Part shown: in pieces, positions 43,228 to 51,525 of the stretch
Layout of the letters: each line of letters starts with the position of its first letter
How positions within the stretch are numbered: the first letter of the stretch is position 1
From: Syntrophales bacterium
GTDB taxonomy: Bacteria; Desulfobacterota; Syntrophia; Syntrophales; UBA5619
DNA length: 64,000 bases
NCBI GenBank assembly: GCA_023229765.1
Contig: JALNYO010000011.1
Span: forward strand, 1 to 64,000
Direction: 5' to 3'
The notes under the pieces: generated by a model
Database searches by the model: none
What the model was told of the DNA's origin: nothing
What the model saw: the letters and a program-made list of their open reading frames with translations, nothing else
Program-made: the position numbers and the translations under genes

Positions 43228-43755
43228 CGTCCGATGAATCCGTCTTACGAAGTATTTGCAGTCGCGGTAGAAGGCAGCCGCCAGCAATGGACAACTCCAG
43301 TGACGGCATGATCTTTGACAGTCTGTATAGGGGAAATGGTTTTAAAAAGCAAGGTGCAGTGAGGCGAGGAACGCTATAGGCGCATCTCAGGCATTTTCCG
43401 TAAGCAGCAGGCCGCGCTTATCCTTGGGGAGCGGTTTCCAGACATCGGGCAGCAACTCCCGCAGACGACTGACCGGATGGCTCATAATCCTCCGCAGCAT
43501 GTCGCAGACGCCACGGTACAGATAGATGCGGGTGGCCGCCGTCAGACCGAACATCGCAAGCCACCGTTCAGCGTTTCAACGACCAGGCGCAAGGTGAAAG
43601 GATCGAAGCCCCGTTCAACCTCAACGTAGAGGTTATTGCCAAAGCGGAGATGGACGCCGGCGGACGCGGGGGCCACAAGCCTGGCTGTCTTCAATTCCAG
43701 GAAGCCGCCGGTTACGGCCTCCCGCTCTTTGAGCCTACGCCTTATGGTATAAAAA
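43228..43755 (-). mobile_element. IS66-like deletion derivative, copy 1 (528-bp direct repeat)
   Basis: Near-identical to 47199-47726 over 528 bases in the same orientation. It encodes the C-terminal part of an IS66 TnpA-type protein (43542-43755; IRRRLKEREAVTGGFLELKTARL). After it comes a 55-codon frame (43387-43554) that begins like TnpB (MFGLTAATRIYLYRG) and ends like the C-terminus of the TnpC transposase (MSHPVSRLRELLPDVWK). The catalytic middle is missing. The 5' part of tnpA is cut off where the pentapeptide gene's terminator begins. Not autonomous. Confidence 0.75.
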
Positions 43756-43792
43756 AATAGACGCCTGCACGTCATTCAGAACAGGCGTCTAT
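43751..43792 (-). terminator. Intrinsic terminator of the pentapeptide-repeat gene
   Basis: On the minus strand ATAGACGCCTG pairs with CAGGCGTCTAT around a 14-base loop, followed by T7. It begins 12 bases after the stop of the pentapeptide gene and abuts IS66-like copy 1. Confidence 0.85.
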
Positions 43793-43803
43793 ATGGTTGG
43801 AAG

Positions 43804-46800
43804 CTATATCGAAGGAGTTGAAGGTCTTCTCCGGCCGCTACGTATTCCCAAGGTCAGAAGGGCACAGACGAAAAGAAGCGCAAGTGCCACTGGGATAAAT
43901 CCAACTTGGAGGCTGAGCCAGGCGATTCCGATTGCAGGTAAAAGCAATATCCTCACAGCTGCACTCAACACACTGTGCCGGGAAATAACGTCGGCGATCG
44001 GCGGCGATACTCGGTAGTACCATTCGACAAAGGAACTGCCGGTAGATGAAACCAGTAGCACCCTGTCCCTGAAAGTTCTGAGGATGTTCACGAAGGGATG
44101 GAGGTACGAGCCGTAAGCGGCGGTGGCAATGAAGCAACCGCTTTTCCCGCCGCTATCTGTTGTCGATACAACTCCCGGTCCTCCGGGATCCCTGATGATG
44201 CCAAAGGCGGGATTCTTGTCCCACTCGTCGTTGTCATAAAGGGTCAGGATGCCGTTTCCCAGCGCATCGACCTTGAAGTTTGGATATTCCTTGAGGGTAC
44301 CGTCCGTGCCTACCTTGTACCATTTGGTATCGGCGGCAAAGGGTGCGGGAGGAATGATCACCACGTCGGTGCGGTTCGTGTTGTTGGCGATACTGACGGA
44401 AAAATCAAAGAGGCCGAGGGGAAGGCTGATGTTCGAAGGGGCAATGGTAACATCGGGTTTCAGGTTGCCGCCCTTGTCCATAGAGTATCCGGAATCGGTC
44501 AGGGGGCGTATCGTTTCCATGAGGTTGGCATCCGATGCGGCTATGATGACCGCGGCGCCCTGGCCGCCCTTGGAGCCTACGACACGCACGACATTCGTAT
44601 TCATCGTGGCAAGAGTCTTGCTGTTCTGATCCTTTATTGCCCCGGCTGCCCCCCTTATGGCCGTGAGTGTGCCCTGTTGGGATAAAAGATCCTTGCCTGC
44701 GGCGATGAGCGTGCTGAGTTTGGTATCGGCGAGGGGGATGTTACGTCCCTGCGCATCTTTCAGCCCCTGAGCGATAAGAGGATTCCCGAAGTCATCTTCA
44801 TCCAGCGGTTTGGCAGGGGTGGTGAACGAAATAGGACCCACTGCATCCATGACCTCGTCTGTCGTGGAGACGTCGAGTACATAGTACTGGTAGTTTCCCT
44901 CGTAATGGAGCACACCTTCGATCACCTTGACACTCAGGCCGGTGGTCTCTATGGCAAGAAGGGGCTTCTCGCCTTCGTAAAGAACGAAGTATCTTGTTTT
45001 CAGGACTAAGGGTTGCGGGGACGTTGTGACGAGAGACTTCACCGCGGCAAAGGCGGACTTCACGGCGCCGGCGAAGAACTTTGCCGCAGAGGCCGTTTCC
45101 CCGGGCAGGGAGAGTTCCGGCGTGAGCGAATCAAATGCTATAGTGCCGGTGGACGAGGATGGCTTAACGCTCTTTAGGCATCTGCCGATAGAACCCCAAG
45201 TGCATGAGGATCCATCCACCCATGTTGCCCAAGTAACGTTTCCCCCTCTCAGGTCTATCCCGGTCACGTCTGCTCTAAGCAGATTTGCCCCGGTCAAATT
45301 CGCGTCCTTCAAGTTTGTCTTAGAGAGGTTTGCTCCCTGTAAGTTAGCATTGCTAAGGTTTGTTCCCTGCAGGTTTGTTCCCTGCAGGTTTGTTCCTTGC
45401 AGGTTTGCCCCTGCCAAGCTTGCTCCTTGCAGGTTCGCCCCTGATATGTTAGCCCCATGCAAGTCAGTCCCCCATAGATTTGCCCCACTAAGATTTACCC
45501 CTCCTAGGTTTGCCCCGCTCAGGTCTGCCCCACTGAGGTTCACTCCGGACATGTCTGCCAAGGGAAGATTTGCTCCAGCCAACTTAGTCCCTGCAAGGGA
45601 TGAGCCCGGAAATAAGACCTCGCCGTAAGATGATAGCCCGGTCAAGTCTGCTCCAGTAAAGTCTGTAGTCCCCCAATAAGTTCGATCACTGGCAAGTTTT
45701 ATACCGTTCAGATTTGCATTCCTCAAATCTGAATCATTCAACCCCAGATCAAGGGTTAGACCTGCAAAATTTACCCCACTCAGATTTGACTTCCAAAATC
45801 GCAAAAATCCGACGATAGTAGCACCTGTCAGCCTTGCGCCTGATAGGTTCACTCCTTCATAGCCATTGGTGCCGTCCATTTCTAATACTGTCCCACTAAG
45901 GTCAGCGTTAGCTAGATTTATGCCATCTAGTTCTGCATGTTTCAGGTTTGCCTGAGACAGGTTTGCATAGGGCATATAGGCCCATTTCATGTTCGCACTC
46001 GTGAGAATTGCTTTGCTCAGATTGGTGTAGCTCAAGTTTGCTTCTTGTAAGTTTGAGGCGTCCAGGTTCGCTCCGGGTAGGTATGCCTGGGTTAGATTGG
46101 CCTTGTACATTGACGCTCTTTGTAGGTTTGTGTTAGCCAGGAATGCCTCGTGGAGATCTGCCCCGTTTAGAATGGCCCCGCCCAAGTCTGCCTGCGTCAG
46201 GTCAGCGGCATATAGGTTAGCCCCCTCGAGGCTTGCGGATATAAGTTTTGCCCCCTTCAGGTTTGCCCGGGAAAGGATCGTCCCGGCCAAGTCTGCCCCG
46301 CTCAGGTCCGCCCCGGCCAGATTTGCCCCGGCCAGGTTTGCTCCAGCCAGGTGGCCGTTCGGACATTGATTCGTGCTCAGGAGCCTGTCCACGTCCGCCT
46401 GCCTAAACACCCCGGTACATGCTCCGATGGACCCGTTGCCGCAAATCACTCCGTCGGTCCACATGGCGCCGGCCAGTTGAGCATTGTCAAGGACTGCTCC
46501 CGTTAGATTTGCTGCAGTCAGGTTCGCCGCATACAGGTAAGCACCGCTCAGATTGGCGCCACTGGCATCTGCCCCGCTCAGATTCGCCCATCTGAGGTCC
46601 GCCTCTCTTAGATCGGCGCCTCTCAGGTCGGCACTGCCCAACTTAGTTCCGAACAGTTTTGCGCCCCTGAGCCCTGTCTTGTTCAGGTTTGCGCGACTCA
46701 GGTCGGCATTGGAAAGGTCTGCTGCGCCTAAGTTGACCCCGGCCAGGTTCAGATCAGGCAGATTTATCCCGGATAGGTTTACCCCTGTCAGCTTTACCTG

Positions 46801-47148
46801 GAACAGTTTTGCCCCGTTCAATTTCGCTCCGCTCAGGTTGGCTGAGGTCAGGTTTGTGTTGGTAAGGTTGGCATTCGTCAGGTTCGCTCCGCTCAGGTTG
46901 GCGCCACTCAGGTTAGCCCCGCTAAAGTCCGCCGCTGCAAACGCTCCCCCGCTTAGATTAGCCCCACTCAGGTCGCAGGGTGTGTCAAGATAACCCACAC
47001 TGCATTCCCCTTTATCGTTCAGGTAGTCCAGATCATCCTGCACATACGCACGCGCCTCTCCAGGTACCAATCCAGAAAAAATAACCAAGACGCACAATAC
47101 AAACAGCACTAAACCTCCCGACGTTCCCCGGCTAAACTCTCTTTGCAT
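43804..47148 (-). CDS. Pentapeptide-repeat surface protein with anchor-U-like and CFI-box C-terminus
   Basis: A 1,114-residue predicted exported protein. The start at 47148 (MQREFSRGTSGG), eight bases after AAGGAG, is followed by a signal peptide ending near EARA. The frame stays open to 47280, but those codons come from the IS66-derived repeat. Residues about 40-610 are dozens of A(D/N)LSGANL-type pentapeptides, which form a right-handed quadrilateral beta helix, with short Cys-bearing breaks (GVICGNGSIGACTG, GSSCTWGSIGRCL). Then come a unique region, a choice-of-anchor-U-like stretch (GLFDFSVSIANN to GIIRDPGGPG), a CFI-box (CFIATAAYGSYLHPFV, RTFRD) and C-terminal helices. Probably cell-envelope anchored. 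Function unknown; it is flanked by IS66-like copies. Confidence 0.8.
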   Translation of the reverse strand: MQREFSRGTSGGLVLFVLCVLVIFSGLVPGEARAYVQDDLDYLNDKGECSVGYLDTPCDLSGANLSGGAFAAADFSGANLSGANLSGANLTNANLTNTNLTSANLSGAKLNGAKLFQVKLTGVNLSGINLPDLNLAGVNLGAADLSNADLSRANLNKTGLRGAKLFGTKLGSADLRGADLREADLRWANLSGADASGANLSGAYLYAANLTAANLTGAVLDNAQLAGAMWTDGVICGNGSIGACTGVFRQADVDRLLSTNQCPNGHLAGANLAGANLAGADLSGADLAGTILSRANLKGAKLISASLEGANLYAADLTQADLGGAILNGADLHEAFLANTNLQRASMYKANLTQAYLPGANLDASNLQEANLSYTNLSKAILTSANMKWAYMPYANLSQANLKHAELDGINLANADLSGTVLEMDGTNGYEGVNLSGARLTGATIVGFLRFWKSNLSGVNFAGLTLDLGLNDSDLRNANLNGIKLASDRTYWGTTDFTGADLTGLSSYGEVLFPGSSLAGTKLAGANLPLADMSGVNLSGADLSGANLGGVNLSGANLWGTDLHGANISGANLQGASLAGANLQGTNLQGTNLQGTNLSNANLQGANLSKTNLKDANLTGANLLRADVTGIDLRGGNVTWATWVDGSSCTWGSIGRCLKSVKPSSSTGTIAFDSLTPELSLPGETASAAKFFAGAVKSAFAAVKSLVTTSPQPLVLKTRYFVLYEGEKPLLAIETTGLSVKVIEGVLHYEGNYQYYVLDVSTTDEVMDAVGPISFTTPAKPLDEDDFGNPLIAQGLKDAQGRNIPLADTKLSTLIAAGKDLLSQQGTLTAIRGAAGAIKDQNSKTLATMNTNVVRVVGSKGGQGAAVIIAASDANLMETIRPLTDSGYSMDKGGNLKPDVTIAPSNISLPLGLFDFSVSIANNTNRTDVVIIPPAPFAADTKWYKVGTDGTLKEYPNFKVDALGNGILTLYDNDEWDKNPAFGIIRDPGGPGVVSTTDSGGKSGCFIATAAYGSYLHPFVNILRTFRDRVLLVSSTGSSFVEWYYRVSPPIADVISRHSVLSAAVRILLLPAIGIAWLSLQVGFIPVALALLFVCALLTLGIRSGRRRPSTPSI

Positions 47149-47198
47149 CTCCATGTCTCCTTCTGTCTGTAAAACCTGTTTTGGCCTAATACCGTAAC

Positions 47199-47836
47199 CG
47201 TCCGATGAACCCGCCTTGCGAAGTGTTTGCAGTCGCGGTAGAAGACGGCCGCCAGCGATAGACAACTCCAGTGACGGCATGATCTTTGACAGCCTGTATA
47301 GGGGAAATGGTTTTAAAAAGCAAGGTGCAGTGAGGCGAGGAACGCTATAGGCGCATCTCAGGCATTTTCCGTAAGCAGCAGGCCGCGCTTATCCTTGGAG
47401 AGCGGTTTCCAGACATCGGGCAGCAACTCCCGCAGACGACTGACCGGATGGCTCATAATCCTCCGCAGCATGTCGCAGACGCCACGGTACAGATAGATGC
47501 GGGTGGCCGCCGTCAGGCCGAACATCGCAAGCCACCGTTCAACGTTTCAACGACCAGGCGCAAGGTGAAAGGATCGAAGCCCCGTTCAACCTAAACGTAG
47601 AGGTTATTGCCAAAGCGGAGATGGATGCCGGAGGACGCGGGGGGCACAAGCCTGGCTGTCTTCAATTCCAGGAAGCCGCCGGTTACGGCCTCCCGCTCTT
47701 TGAGCCTACGCCTTATGGTATAAAAAGATGTTGTCGGAATCTGGTTCTCCCGGCAATAGGCGGCGATGGTCATCCCGCTTGTCCGCTGGCCCTCGATGAT
47801 CTCCCGCCACTGGGCGTGCCGTTCTTCTTTTGTCAT
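47199..47836 (-). mobile_element. IS66-like deletion derivative, copy 2
   Basis: Includes the 528-bp direct repeat (47199-47726) plus the 5' part of tnpA missing in copy 1. The tnpA frame (47591-47836) starts MTKEERHAQWREIIEGQR, the usual IS66 accessory-protein opening, but a GAG-to-TAG change (relative to copy 1) ends it at 81 residues. The same TnpB-TnpC deletion fusion lies at 47358-47525. Both copies share the internal deletion, so the deleted form itself was duplicated or moved. Confidence 0.75.
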
Positions 47837-47897
47837 ATCTCTCTCCCGGTCTTGAATTTTATCGCTATCGGGAGGCACAACCCAAATCAGATTGTAT

Positions 47898-48071
47898 GAG
47901 GTAATTGCAAAACTCCCAATTCTGTCATTCCGGCGACGCTTCTGGGCGGGAAAGCGAAGCTTAATGTTCATAATCAAGCTTGTAACTGCCTAAAATTATG
48001 GATGCCTGATAAAAGTATTGTGTACATTAAGCTCCGCTTTCGGGCATGACAAAACGTTTTACAATTGCCTC
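47898..48071. repeat. MITE-like repeat, divergent member with two 21-bp units
   Basis: Ends GAGGTAATTGCAAAAC and ACAATTGCCTC match the 7558-7710 family. Inside are one consensus 21-bp unit (47950-47971) and a second, inverted, diverged one (48022-48041). Together with the terminator at 48261 this accounts for most of the gene-free stretch 47837-48318. No coding frame there looks real. Confidence 0.75.
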
Positions 48072-48260
48072 TCTTTCTTTTGAGGTTTCACGGTTCGTAC
48101 TTTGACTTCAGAAAGGGGCGCGATTCTTTTTGGCAGAAATGCGTCCTCCCTGTTTTTGGGGCTTTTCATTTTCTTTGGGGGCCTTTTGTCGGGCAATCGG
48201 CCCCCAAAACTGCCGGATTTCGATAGACTTTATGGTACGCCTTTGGACAAACGACAAGAA

Positions 48261-48287
48261 AAAACCCGCTATTTCTAACGGGTTTTT
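48261..48287. terminator. Bidirectional terminator downstream of tRNA-Ser(UGA)
   Basis: AAAACCCG (48261-48268) pairs with CGGGTTTT (48279-48286), with A and T runs on the two sides. On the minus strand it lies about 30 bases after the tRNA 3' end and inside the putative island. Confidence 0.8.
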
Positions 48288-48318
48288 ATCTTTCTTTGGA
48301 CTTCCTTGGATTATGTAC

Positions 48319-48404
48319 TGGCGGAGGGAGCAGGATTCGAACCCGCGAACCTTTCGGTCAACGGTTTTCAAGACCGCCGCCATAGACCACTCGGCCATCC
48401 CTCC
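48319..48404 (-). tRNA. tRNA-Ser(UGA)
   Basis: Class II tRNA on the minus strand. Acceptor GGAGGGA (48404-48398) pairs with TCCCTCC, followed by G and encoded CCA (48321-48319). The D-arm is GCCGAGTGGTC, the anticodon TGA lies in GTCTTGAAAAC, the variable arm is long, and the T-arm is GGTTCGAATCC. It lies directly downstream of serS on the same strand, 21 bases from its stop. Confidence 0.95.
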
Positions 48405-48425
48405 ATGTATTTCTTATCTTTAAAA

Positions 48426-49703
48426 CTATTTGTTCTTTATAACGCCAACCCCGCCCATATATGCCCTGAGGGCCTCCGGGATTAGCACACTGCCGTCGGC
48501 CTGCTGGTAATTCTCCAGGATGGCCACAACGGTTCTGCCCACGGCCAGTCCGGAACCATTCAAGGTGTGGAGCAACTCCGCCTTGCCGGTTTCTGCCCGC
48601 CGGAAGCGGATTGAGGCCCGGCGCGCCTGAAAATCCTCGAAATTGCTGCAAGAGGATATTTCCCGGTAGGATTCCTGCCCGGGAAGCCACGCCTCTATAT
48701 CATAGGTCTTGGCGGCTGAAAAGCCCAAATCGCCGGTGCAAAGATTGATCACCCGGTAGGGGATATTCAGCCTTTTTAATACCTCTTCGGCGTTTAATGT
48801 CAGTTTTTCCAGCTCATTGTACGAATCTTCCGGTTTCGAGAACTTCACCAGTTCGACCTTGTTGAACTGGTGCTGACGGATCAGCCCCCGCGTATCCTTG
48901 CCGTAAGAGCCGGCCTCCGCGCGGAAGCAGGGCGTATAGGCCACATAACAAATCGGGAGCGCCGCCTCTTCAAGAATTTCCCCCCGGTGGATATTGGTGA
49001 CGGGAACCTCCGCCGTCGGGATCAGAAAATAGTCAAGCCCTTCCAGCTTGAAGAGGTCTTCCTCAAACTTGGGGAGCTGTCCAGTGGCCGTCATGCTTTC
49101 CCGATTGACGATAAACGGGGGGAGCATCTCGGTGTAACCGTGCTCTTGCGTGTGGAGATCGAGCATGAAGTTGATTAGCGCCCGCTCCAGCCTTGCCCCC
49201 AACCCCCGGTACAGGGTAAAGCGCGCCCCGGTAAGCTTCGCCCCCATGGCAAAATCGAGTATTTTGAGGTTTTCCCCGATTTCCCAGTGTGGAAGAGGCG
49301 CGAAAGAAAATTGCGGTTTCTCGCCCCAGAAGCGAACGACCGGGTTGTCATTGGAGTCCTTCCCGCAAACAACCGATTCGTGGGGGATATTCGGAATCGT
49401 CATGACAATGCGGTCGAGATCCTCGTCCGTTTTTTTGAGGTCGTCATCAAGGAGCTTGATCCGCGCCGAAACATCCCCCATCCGGGCAATTATTTCTGTC
49501 GCGTCCTCGCCATTTTTCTTCTTTTCGCCAACCTGCCGGGAAACGGCATTGCGCTCGCCGCGCAACTGCTCTACCTCTTGCAGCAGTTCCCGCCGGTGGG
49601 CATCCAGGAAGGAGAACCGCTCAAAGTTCATCCCCTGTCCCCGCTCGCGCATCTTTGCGGCAACAAACTCCATATTTTGTCTGAGGTATTTTATGTCCAG
49701 CAT
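48426..49703 (-). CDS. serS: Seryl-tRNA synthetase
   Basis: A 425-residue class II synthetase. The N-terminal coiled-coil arm (residues about 30-105) grips the long variable arm of tRNA-Ser. Motif 2 FRAEAGSYGKDTRGLIRQHQFNKVE and motif 3 NGSGLAVGRTVVAILENYQ are complete. The start at 49703 (MLDIKYLRQN) matches the family; the open frame runs on to 49928 but the extra 75 codons are unlike SerRS and include Gly-rich GKGGG from the Shine-Dalgarno region. It charges both tRNA-Ser genes in the window, one of which follows it directly. Confidence 0.95.
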   Translation of the reverse strand: MLDIKYLRQNMEFVAAKMRERGQGMNFERFSFLDAHRRELLQEVEQLRGERNAVSRQVGEKKKNGEDATEIIARMGDVSARIKLLDDDLKKTDEDLDRIVMTIPNIPHESVVCGKDSNDNPVVRFWGEKPQFSFAPLPHWEIGENLKILDFAMGAKLTGARFTLYRGLGARLERALINFMLDLHTQEHGYTEMLPPFIVNRESMTATGQLPKFEEDLFKLEGLDYFLIPTAEVPVTNIHRGEILEEAALPICYVAYTPCFRAEAGSYGKDTRGLIRQHQFNKVELVKFSKPEDSYNELEKLTLNAEEVLKRLNIPYRVINLCTGDLGFSAAKTYDIEAWLPGQESYREISSCSNFEDFQARRASIRFRRAETGKAELLHTLNGSGLAVGRTVVAILENYQQADGSVLIPEALRAYMGGVGVIKNK

Positions 49704-49902
49704 GCCCCCACCCTTCCCTTTGCAAGAGGAGGTTCTCCTATCACCTTGAACAGTTGAAGTCAATCGTTTAATAGCCGCTCCGGCAGTGATGGGGATAGAT
49801 TCTATGATTGGGAGGCTTTTTTTTTGCGAACAGTTCTGGAAAAATATGGAGGATTGTATTAAAGGAGGCACGATGGTGAAAACAAATATCTCCACTTGCA
49901 TA

Positions 49903-49984
49903 TAAACCCCCATGCCCGTGGGGCACAACGAAGCATGAAAATCCCCCCCATCCCCCCTTTGGTAAAGGGGGGATGGGGGGATTT
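49903..49984. repeat. G/C-tract palindrome repeat, copy 1
   Basis: The 325-base stretch 49704-50028 contains this repeat: an AACCCCCATGCCCG leader and then a near-perfect 20-bp palindrome of CCCCCCATCCCCCC and its complement around a TTTGGTAAA loop. The same arrangement is at 59084-59168. Nothing else in the stretch is recognised. Confidence 0.85.
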
Positions 49985-50028
49985 GAATACAAAGTCGTGT
50001 GGGTTGGATAAGTTTCAGGTAATGCCGG

Positions 50029-50805
50029 ATGGGAAGTAAAAAGAAATACTATGCCGTTGTTCGTGGTTTTTGCCCCGGCATTTATAACTCATGGTATGGC
50101 CCCGGCGGGGCAGAGGAACAGGTAAGGGGATATGCAAACGCCCTTTTCCAGGGATTCGGCAGCCGGGAAGAGGCGGAAGTATGGCAAAAAAAGGGGACGC
50201 CGGCCAGGCGAACTGAAGCAGCTATTGCCACAAAACCTGTCATGACAGGTAAAGGCAGGCGAACTGAAACGGCGGATACGAACACTGCGCCTGAAATTGT
50301 TGCACCTGTTAAGGCGCCAGCGCAAAAAATCATCATTTACACCGACGGCGGGTGCAAGCGGAATCCGGGACCGGGCGGATACGGGGCGGTGGTGATGGAC
50401 GGGAGCAGCCGCAGGGAGCTGACGCAGGGATTTCGGCTGACGACGAACAACCGCATGGAGCTTATGGCCTGCATCGCCGCGTTGCAATCACTGACCGATT
50501 CAGCCGCCGTTGTTCTCCACAGCGATTCTCAGTATGTGGTAAACGGGATCGAAAAGGGTTGGGCAAAAAAGTGGCGGGCAAAAGGCTGGATGCGCACAAA
50601 AGAGGAGGCGGCTGTCAACGCCGATCTCTGGGCGGCGCTACTGGAGCTCTGCGATCGCCATCGGGTGCAGTTTGTCTGGGTGCGCGGCCATGCCGGAACA
50701 AGGGAAAATGAGCGTTGCGACAGGTTGGCGACTCAAGCCGCCCTGGGCCGGGACCTGCTTGAAGACACAGGTTATCTCTGCCAGGGGCAACGGCCTGCGG
50801 AGTAA
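50029..50805 (+). CDS. rnhA: Ribonuclease H1 with N-terminal hybrid-binding domain
   Basis: A 258-residue protein. Residues about 1-52 are the hybrid-binding/viroplasmin-like domain (KKKYYAVVRGFCPGIYNSWYG), more common in eukaryotic RNase H1. A variable Thr/Ala-rich linker follows. The catalytic domain has all acidic residues: Asp in IIYTDGGCKRNPGPGGYG, Glu in NNRMELMACI, Asp in LHSDSQYV, and Asp in NERCDRLA. It removes RNA from RNA-DNA hybrids. Length is normal for this two-domain type. Confidence 0.94.
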   Translation: MGSKKKYYAVVRGFCPGIYNSWYGPGGAEEQVRGYANALFQGFGSREEAEVWQKKGTPARRTEAAIATKPVMTGKGRRTETADTNTAPEIVAPVKAPAQKIIIYTDGGCKRNPGPGGYGAVVMDGSSRRELTQGFRLTTNNRMELMACIAALQSLTDSAAVVLHSDSQYVVNGIEKGWAKKWRAKGWMRTKEEAAVNADLWAALLELCDRHRVQFVWVRGHAGTRENERCDRLATQAALGRDLLEDTGYLCQGQRPAE

Positions 50806-50909
50806 CTGTCAGCCGCATGCAATTGCCAGGTTCATCTGTCCCGGCACGGACGGAAACCATTTTTTGTTGCGGCAAGAGGACCTTTGAATTTCTCTACAAA
50901 TGTTCTTTA

Positions 50910-51002
50910 TTGTCATTCCCGTGAAGACGGGAAAGCGAAGCTTAATGTTCATAATCCAGTATTTTCAAGGTCTTCTGGATTCCCGCCTGCGCGGGAATGA
51001 CA
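50910..51002. repeat. REP-type palindrome with an inserted 21-bp unit
   Basis: Ends TTGTCATTCCCGTGAAGACG and CCTGCGCGGGAATGACA match 30564-30636. A consensus 21-bp unit occupies 50931-50952, next to CGGG and before AAT, where the other copy has none. Confidence 0.85.
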
Positions 51003-51075
51003 GCGTGGGGGGCATTTTTCAAAGTCTCGCAAGGTTTAATGTAATTTTTTCCAATAAAAAAACTGGAGGTTAAAA

Positions 51076-51525
51076 ATGGAACGTTCTTTAGTTTTGGTAA
51101 AACCGGATGGCGTGCAGCGCGGTCTTACAGGCGAGGTCATCAGCCGCCTGGAAAGACGCGGGCTGCTTCTTGTGGGCGCAAAGTTCATGCAGGTAAGCCG
51201 GGAACTTGCCGAGGAGCATTATGCCATTCACAGGGGAAAGCCCTTTTATGAGGGACTGATCGCCTATATAACTGCCTCGCCGGTGCTGGCGATGGTCTGG
51301 GAAGGGCCGAACGCGATTGCGGCAATCCGGCAGACGATGGGGGCCACCCGTCCTCTGGAGGCGGCGCCGGGGACGATCCGCCATGACTTTGCGCTGGAGG
51401 TCGGCCGCAATCTTACCCACGCCTCCGACAGCCCGGAAAACGGCGCAACGGAGGCGGCTTTGTGGTTTAAACAAGACGAACTTGTTTCCTGGCGCCGCGC
51501 CGTGGATCCATGGATATTTGAATGA
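51076..51525 (+). CDS. ndk: Nucleoside diphosphate kinase
   Basis: A 149-residue enzyme that makes NTPs from NDPs through a phospho-histidine. ERSLVLVKPDGVQRGL, the Kpn-loop region TRPLEAAPGTIRHDFA and the catalytic His in RNLTHASDSPENG are present. The usual HGSDS is HASDS, a minor change. CTGGAGG lies before the ATG. Its stop overlaps the transglycosylase start (ATGA). Confidence 0.95.
   Translation: MERSLVLVKPDGVQRGLTGEVISRLERRGLLLVGAKFMQVSRELAEEHYAIHRGKPFYEGLIAYITASPVLAMVWEGPNAIAAIRQTMGATRPLEAAPGTIRHDFALEVGRNLTHASDSPENGATEAALWFKQDELVSWRRAVDPWIFE

Larger units (their letters stand above)
41790..48318. mobile_element. Putative decayed genomic island between two tRNA-Ser genes
   Basis: A 6.5-kb segment flanked by direct 21-bp repeats of the tRNA-Ser(UGA) 3' end. 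It contains a Fic gene, a restriction/methylase C-terminal remnant, two deleted IS66-like copies and a pentapeptide-repeat protein gene, plus a MITE-like repeat near one edge. No integrase or recombination-directionality gene is visible, so it is probably no longer able to move by itself. Island status is inferred from the att-like repeats and gene content. Confidence 0.6.

Noticed and set aside
44998..46993. Plus-strand frames opposite the pentapeptide gene with regular Ala/Pro/Leu/Arg/Phe repeats
   Set aside because: The periodicity is the reverse complement of the pentapeptide codons, not an independent gene.
49704..49928. Seventy-five extra codons upstream of serS
   Set aside because: They do not resemble SerRS, and the start at 49703 matches the conserved MLDIKYLRQN opening.
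49704..50028. T-box or other riboswitch before serS
   Set aside because: No T-box core or specifier loop was found; the region contains only a C/G-tract palindrome.
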